In this document: positions 41,156-44,660 of the stretch, piece after piece
Numbering within the stretch: position 1 is the first letter of the stretch
Layout of the letters: every line of letters begins with the position of its first letter
Assembly: GCA_016719855.1 (NCBI GenBank)
Contig: JADJYH010000059.1
Location: 1 to 44,660, forward strand
DNA: 44,660 bases
Source: Saprospiraceae bacterium
Lineage (GTDB): Bacteria > Bacteroidota > Bacteroidia > Chitinophagales > Saprospiraceae
Direction of reading: 5' to 3'
Made by a program: the position numbers and the translations under genes
The notes under the pieces: generated by a model
Databases searched by the model: none
Told to the model about the DNA's origin: nothing
The model's input: the letters and a program-made list of their open reading frames with translations, nothing else

Positions 41156-42651
41156 ATTGGAATCACTTGTTGTATTTTATCCGGATCAAAATCCATCACT
41201 ACCTCATCCACCTCCGGGAGAAAATGTAATTGTATTTCTTTCTTTGCTGCAAAGGACCGAAAGGCTTCTACGATATTTCTTATAAACAATACCATATCAC
41301 CCTGAACCAACTCTAATGTCATTTTACCACTTTCCAATTTGGATAGGTTGAGCATTTTATTAACTAAACTAAGAAGGTTCTGACCATTGTTTAATATCAT
41401 ATTCATACCTTCTTTAAAATGCTGTTTAGGATTATCCACCACTTGTTGGGCCATGCCGATGATGATTGTCAACGGGGTTCGAAATTCATGTGTCATGTTA
41501 GTAAAAAGTCGGGTCTTCAGTGCATCCAGTTCCCGAACCCGATCGGCCTCTTGCTTCTCAAAGGTCAATTGTTGTTGCAGCTTTGCCCGGTTGATAGAAA
41601 AACGAAAGTAAAGCCCGATAGCCATAACGCCCAACATACCATACAGAAGGTAGGCCCACCAGGTTTTCCACCAGGGAGGTAAGACATGTATTTGCAGTTC
41701 GGCGATGTTTTCACTCCATACGCCCTGGCTGTTCGTGCCTTGCACCCGGAAAGTATAGGTGCCGGGTGGCAATTGTAAAAAGGTGGCCGAACGCTGGCTG
41801 CCCGCTTCCACCCAGGTGTCATCCGCCCCGTCGAGTTGGTAGCGGTATTTGTTGCGGTCGGGAGCGGTGAAATCGAGCGAAGAAAAATTCCAGGGTGAGT
41901 ATTTCATGCTTCGGCAACAAGGTGATGGAACTGGTGAACGCAATTGTTTTTCCAAAATATTGGAGGCGTCCCCTGGCCTCACCGGCTGATTGTTGACCAA
42001 TATCCTGGTGATATATATTGGCGGGTGAAATTCTGTTGTCAAGAGGTCTTTGGGGTCGAAAACATTGTAGCCGTTGACGCCGCCAAACATCAGTTTCCCG
42101 TCCGGCATTTTCGCATACGCCCCGGTATTGAATTCCTCTTCCCTGCAGCCCGTCTTTTTTGAAAAATTCCTGAATAGATATTGCCCTTCCCTCAGGCCGG
42201 ATTGCAGGAGGCAAAAAATGCCTTTGTTCGTGCTGCCCCACAGGTTGCCTTGCTCATCGGACAATATTCCATACACCACATTGTCCGGCAGGCCGTCCTT
42301 TTTTGTCAACCGCAAAAAAGTCCCTTCCTTTTTATCGAACCGGTTAAGCCCGCCGCCTTTGGTACAGACCCACAGGTATTGCTCCGGCTGGACGGGGTCA
42401 TCGAGGAAGCACATCACATGATTGTAGCTCAAGGATTGCTGGTTGCCGGGGATGTTTTTAAAATGCCTGACTTCCAGTTCATTTGGCATTTTGCCCTTGC
42501 GCTCACAACGAATCATGCCATTTTGAGTGCCCACCCATATCACCCCGTTTATATCCTCATAGATGGCGGTGGAAAAATCCCTTGAAAGGACTTTCTGAGC
42601 CTGGTTGTCAATCACCGTTTTTTTGCCATCCTTCAGGTCGTAGGTGGACAA
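41152..42651 (-). CDS. Hybrid two-component regulator: second propeller, Y_Y_Y and HisKA
   Basis: Middle part of the same gene, one long open frame of 499 codons. It contains Reg_prop repeats (YEDINGVIWVGTQNGMIRCE, LSDEQGNLWGSTNKGIFCL), a Y_Y_Y domain (RNKYRYQLDGADDTWVEAGS, FRVQGTNSQGVWSENIAELQ), one membrane helix (AYLLYGMLGVMAIGLYFRFS) and a HisKA domain with the phospho-acceptor His in LFTNMTHEFRTPLTIIIGMA. The frame ends at 41152, where the ATPase N-box continues in another frame (MISNAFKF). The beginning (MSTYDLKDGKK) is not a start but a continuation of the propeller from 42633 onwards. Confidence 0.82.
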   Translation of the reverse strand: MSTYDLKDGKKTVIDNQAQKVLSRDFSTAIYEDINGVIWVGTQNGMIRCERKGKMPNELEVRHFKNIPGNQQSLSYNHVMCFLDDPVQPEQYLWVCTKGGGLNRFDKKEGTFLRLTKKDGLPDNVVYGILSDEQGNLWGSTNKGIFCLLQSGLREGQYLFRNFSKKTGCREEEFNTGAYAKMPDGKLMFGGVNGYNVFDPKDLLTTEFHPPIYITRILVNNQPVRPGDASNILEKQLRSPVPSPCCRSMKYSPWNFSSLDFTAPDRNKYRYQLDGADDTWVEAGSQRSATFLQLPPGTYTFRVQGTNSQGVWSENIAELQIHVLPPWWKTWWAYLLYGMLGVMAIGLYFRFSINRAKLQQQLTFEKQEADRVRELDALKTRLFTNMTHEFRTPLTIIIGMAQQVVDNPKQHFKEGMNMILNNGQNLLSLVNKMLNLSKLESGKMTLELVQGDMVLFIRNIVEAFRSFAAKKEIQLHFLPEVDEVVMDFDPDKIQQVIPI

Positions 42652-44083
42652 ACTTTTTGTATCCGGATTGACAGCAGTAGCAGTTGATTAAACCCCGTCA
42701 GCCATATCATCCCATCTTCCGTTTCCAGCATGGACTGCGCATCATAATGTACCCAGGGAATATTTATCACCTCCCCTGTTTTCGTATCGGGCGAATATTT
42801 GGTAAGCTGGTAGATATTTTTATCAGGGCCTGTATATTTCATCCAATATTCTCCCGTTCGGGATATCATCATATAATCAGCAGAAGGCTCTTTAAAGGTG
42901 TTGTTCAACGGGTCCATTCGCAGGAAAGTGCCGTTTTCTGTAAACCAACCGGAATAGGTCCACAGAAAATATTTGTCCTTAGAAACGACGGCAATATTCC
43001 GGACGGAAATGCCGGGCACAGGTGCGTGAACCGGGTTTGGTTGGGATTGATTTGATACAAACCATATCCATTGGAGCCTACCCAGATGATGCCGGAGTTA
43101 TCTATCGCCAGCGAAGCCATCGGATAACCAGTGGCCGGGATGTCAGGCGCCCACCGGAAAAATATCCCCTTGTGCGCAGAAGGAGTGGGTTGGGTATTGA
43201 GGCTATTTTTCAAATCCATCCCAAACAACGAATCCGGTCGGACTGCCCAGATATGACCCTGTTTATCCCTGGCAAACTGCATGACAGCATGAAAATCATC
43301 GGGGAGCAGTGTCGCCTTTTCCCCGTCCCAGTGAAAGTGCGCCTGATTTTGGCCCACCCCCCAGAGGGAGCCATCCTCATTGATGATGGTGGTGCCGATG
43401 GAAACCCCTTCTTTGACTAAGGTAAGTGCGCTTTTGCATCCAATTGATAAATCACCCCCGGCCCGCCCACCCATATCCGGCCTTTTCATCTTTGACGATG
43501 ACCCTTAACATGGTGCCGGGCATCTGCCTGCCAATGTCCTGCTTCGGCACCGGAATGCGGATGACCTGCAGGGTTGTTGTTTTTGAAAAACGCATCTTCC
43601 AGCTTCAACATGTTGATTTCTTCTCATCCACGTTGAGCAGAAAGTAACCGGAACTGTCTTCCACGATGGTCAAGATGATTGCCGGACAGGCCGCCCGGAT
43701 GGGTAGGGTCATATAGAATGTGATGGAAACCGGTTATCTTGTCGACAAATATCCACGCCGTGGTTGTCGGTCGCCGCCCATATTCTCCCTTGAATCCTCG
43801 AAAAGCCGGGTGATGGTATTGCCGGAAATGGACCACGGGTCGTCGGGGTCATTGGTGAACACCTCGAACCGGTAGCCGTCGTAGCGGTTGAGGCCGTCCT
43901 TGGTGCCGAACCAAAGGAAGCCTTCCGAATCCTGCAAAATATCGAAAACGACGCCTGCGACAGCCCGTCGGCAGTGGAGAGAATTTCTACCTTGAGGCTT
44001 TGCTGGCCATACACAGGCGGGGAAATAACCGAACAGGTTATTCCGAGCATTACCCAGCACCATTTTCTGAAAAAAAACATCAT
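42633..44083 (-). CDS. Hybrid two-component regulator: signal peptide and first propeller, many frameshifts
   Basis: N-terminal third. The ATG at 44083 starts MMFFFRKWCWVMLGITCSVI with cleavage near VYGQQ. Propeller repeats follow in changing frames: ILQDSEGFLWFGTKDGLNRYDGYRF, SRGRIWAATDNHGVDI, NEDGSLWGVGQNQAHFHW, RDKQGHIWAVRPDSLFG, IDNSGIIWVGSNGYGLYQINP and TEDGMIWLTGFNQLLLL. At least five one-base shifts are needed (near 43980, 43780, 43640, 43480 and 43010, and one near 42640 to the next part). With the two other parts it makes a protein of about 1,390 residues, the usual length of Bacteroidota hybrid two-component systems. The sensed ligand, often a glycan in this family, is unknown here. 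Confidence 0.78.
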
Positions 44084-44115
44084 GGGCCTGAATTTATGGT
44101 TAAATGCTTAATTAA

Positions 44116-44163
44116 TCCTGCTTATGCGGAATTTGTCCTGCTAATTCCCGAAAAAATCCTGCT
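44116..44163. promoter_or_regulatory. Three phased TCCTGCT boxes upstream of the epimerase gene
   Basis: TCCTGCT occurs at 44116-44122, 44136-44142 and 44157-44163, spaced 20 and 21 bp, two helical turns. The boxes lie in the 224-bp divergent spacer between the hybrid regulator and the epimerase. AraC-type proteins typically bind direct repeats about 21 bp apart, so these are candidate sites for the neighbouring regulator. Confidence 0.5.
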
Positions 44164-44307
44164 GAACGAACAAAATCTTCAAGCCGACAGCGGTCATTCA
44201 GGATACCTTTCGCTCATCAAAATAGGGTAAGAAATAAACGATTACCCTTTGGAAGAAGACGAAACAATCATTCAGGATTCTAAATCAATTTACAAAACAA
44301 CAACATC

Positions 44308-44660
44308 ATGAAAAAAGTAGGCATCATCGGAGGCGGCGGGTTCATCGGCAGCCACGTCACCAAGCAGTTTTTAGAAAACGGCTACCACGTTAAAGTATCC
44401 GCCACGGATATTTCCAACAAAGAAAAGTACGCCCACCTGTTCCGGTTGGCCAATGCAGACAACCTAGAACTTGCCCCATTGGACGTGCAAAACCTCGACC
44501 AACTGAAAGCATTCGCCGCAGGCTGCGACATCCTCGTGCATGGCGGCACGCCGTTCCAATTGGAGGTGGAAGACCCGCAACGGGACCTGTTCGACCCCAC
44601 CATCAAAGGCACGGAGAATTTCCTGCGGGTGGTCAGCGAAACGCCGTCTGTTAAAAGGTG
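44308..44660 (+). CDS. NAD-dependent epimerase/dehydratase, runs off right edge
   Basis: The ATG at 44308 opens MKKVGIIGGGGFIGSHVTKQ, an extended SDR (atypical) Rossmann fold with GxxGxxG at residues 8-14. Then come the acidic NAD-binding region (VSATDISNKEKYAHLFRLAN), LAPLDVQNLDQLKAFAAGCD and ILVHGGTPFQLEVEDPQRDL with DPTIKGTENFLRVV, typical of NAD(P)-dependent epimerases/reductases of the dihydroflavonol-reductase-like group. 117 complete codons are inside the window; the catalytic YxxxK is beyond it. It is divergent from the hybrid regulator and probably controlled by it. Substrate unknown. Confidence 0.85.
   Translation, partial: MKKVGIIGGGGFIGSHVTKQFLENGYHVKVSATDISNKEKYAHLFRLANADNLELAPLDVQNLDQLKAFAAGCDILVHGGTPFQLEVEDPQRDLFDPTIKGTENFLRVVSETPSVKR

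Overview
The window looks like a Bacteroidota chromosome, most likely from the Saprospiraceae or a near relative. The signs are two proteins with C-terminal type IX secretion (T9SS) sorting domains, many SPII lipoproteins with S-C-[DEK]-rich N-termini, beta-propeller sensor kinases of the Reg_prop/Y_Y_Y type, one hybrid two-component regulator ending in an AraC-type domain, an MlaE-F-D lipid transport operon and few Shine-Dalgarno sequences. Family placement is inference; Bacteroidota is well supported. I saw no rRNA, tRNA or CRISPR array.

Layout. 0-2.3 kb: a secreted coiled-coil protein running off the left edge and a SnoaL-like lipoprotein. 2.6-4.2 kb: a P-loop kinase and an APH-type kinase, related to the two halves of a common bifunctional protein, separated by a hairpin flanked by direct repeats. 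4.2-7.7 kb: a very large secreted beta-helix-like T9SS protein broken by many frameshifts. 8.1-10.9 kb: intact mlaE-mlaF-mlaD-like lipid transport operon. 11.1-13.2 kb: CHAD protein, DUF2267 protein, thioredoxin-fold protein. 13.2-20.8 kb: mostly minus-strand envelope genes (two cytochromes c, a DUF5602-like lipoprotein, a micro-protein, FAD monooxygenase, cupin, helical secreted protein, lipocalin-like and SnoaL-like proteins). 21.1-23.9 kb: LytTR regulator plus TPR sensor kinase. 24-30 kb: lipoproteins, a RibD/DHFR-like reductase coupled to a CatB-like acetyltransferase, a second T9SS protein and a beta-lactamase-fold hydrolase. 30.7-38.4 kb: membrane protein, NarL-type regulator and two tandem paralogous propeller kinases. 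38.7-39.8 kb: two chimeric gene remnants. 39.9-44.1 kb: a hybrid two-component regulator, divergent from a partial NAD-dependent epimerase at the right edge.

The most unusual content is between the genes. At least seven intergenic spacers carry the same architecture: a tandem array of short words (7, 8 or 9 nt, fixed per locus) followed by an inverted array of the same word length, so the pair can fold into a long imperfect hairpin. The word differs from locus to locus. Separately, a 33-bp palindrome lies inside two unrelated genes in the same reading frame and encodes nearly the same 11-residue peptide, with a relative between two other genes. There is also a MITE-like element with perfect 20-bp terminal inverted repeats.

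Frameshifts are frequent but clustered: about ten genes are broken, often at homopolymers, while whole blocks such as mla are clean. Some are probably consensus errors. I therefore give joined coordinates for genes whose frames can be stitched together and state where the breaks fall.
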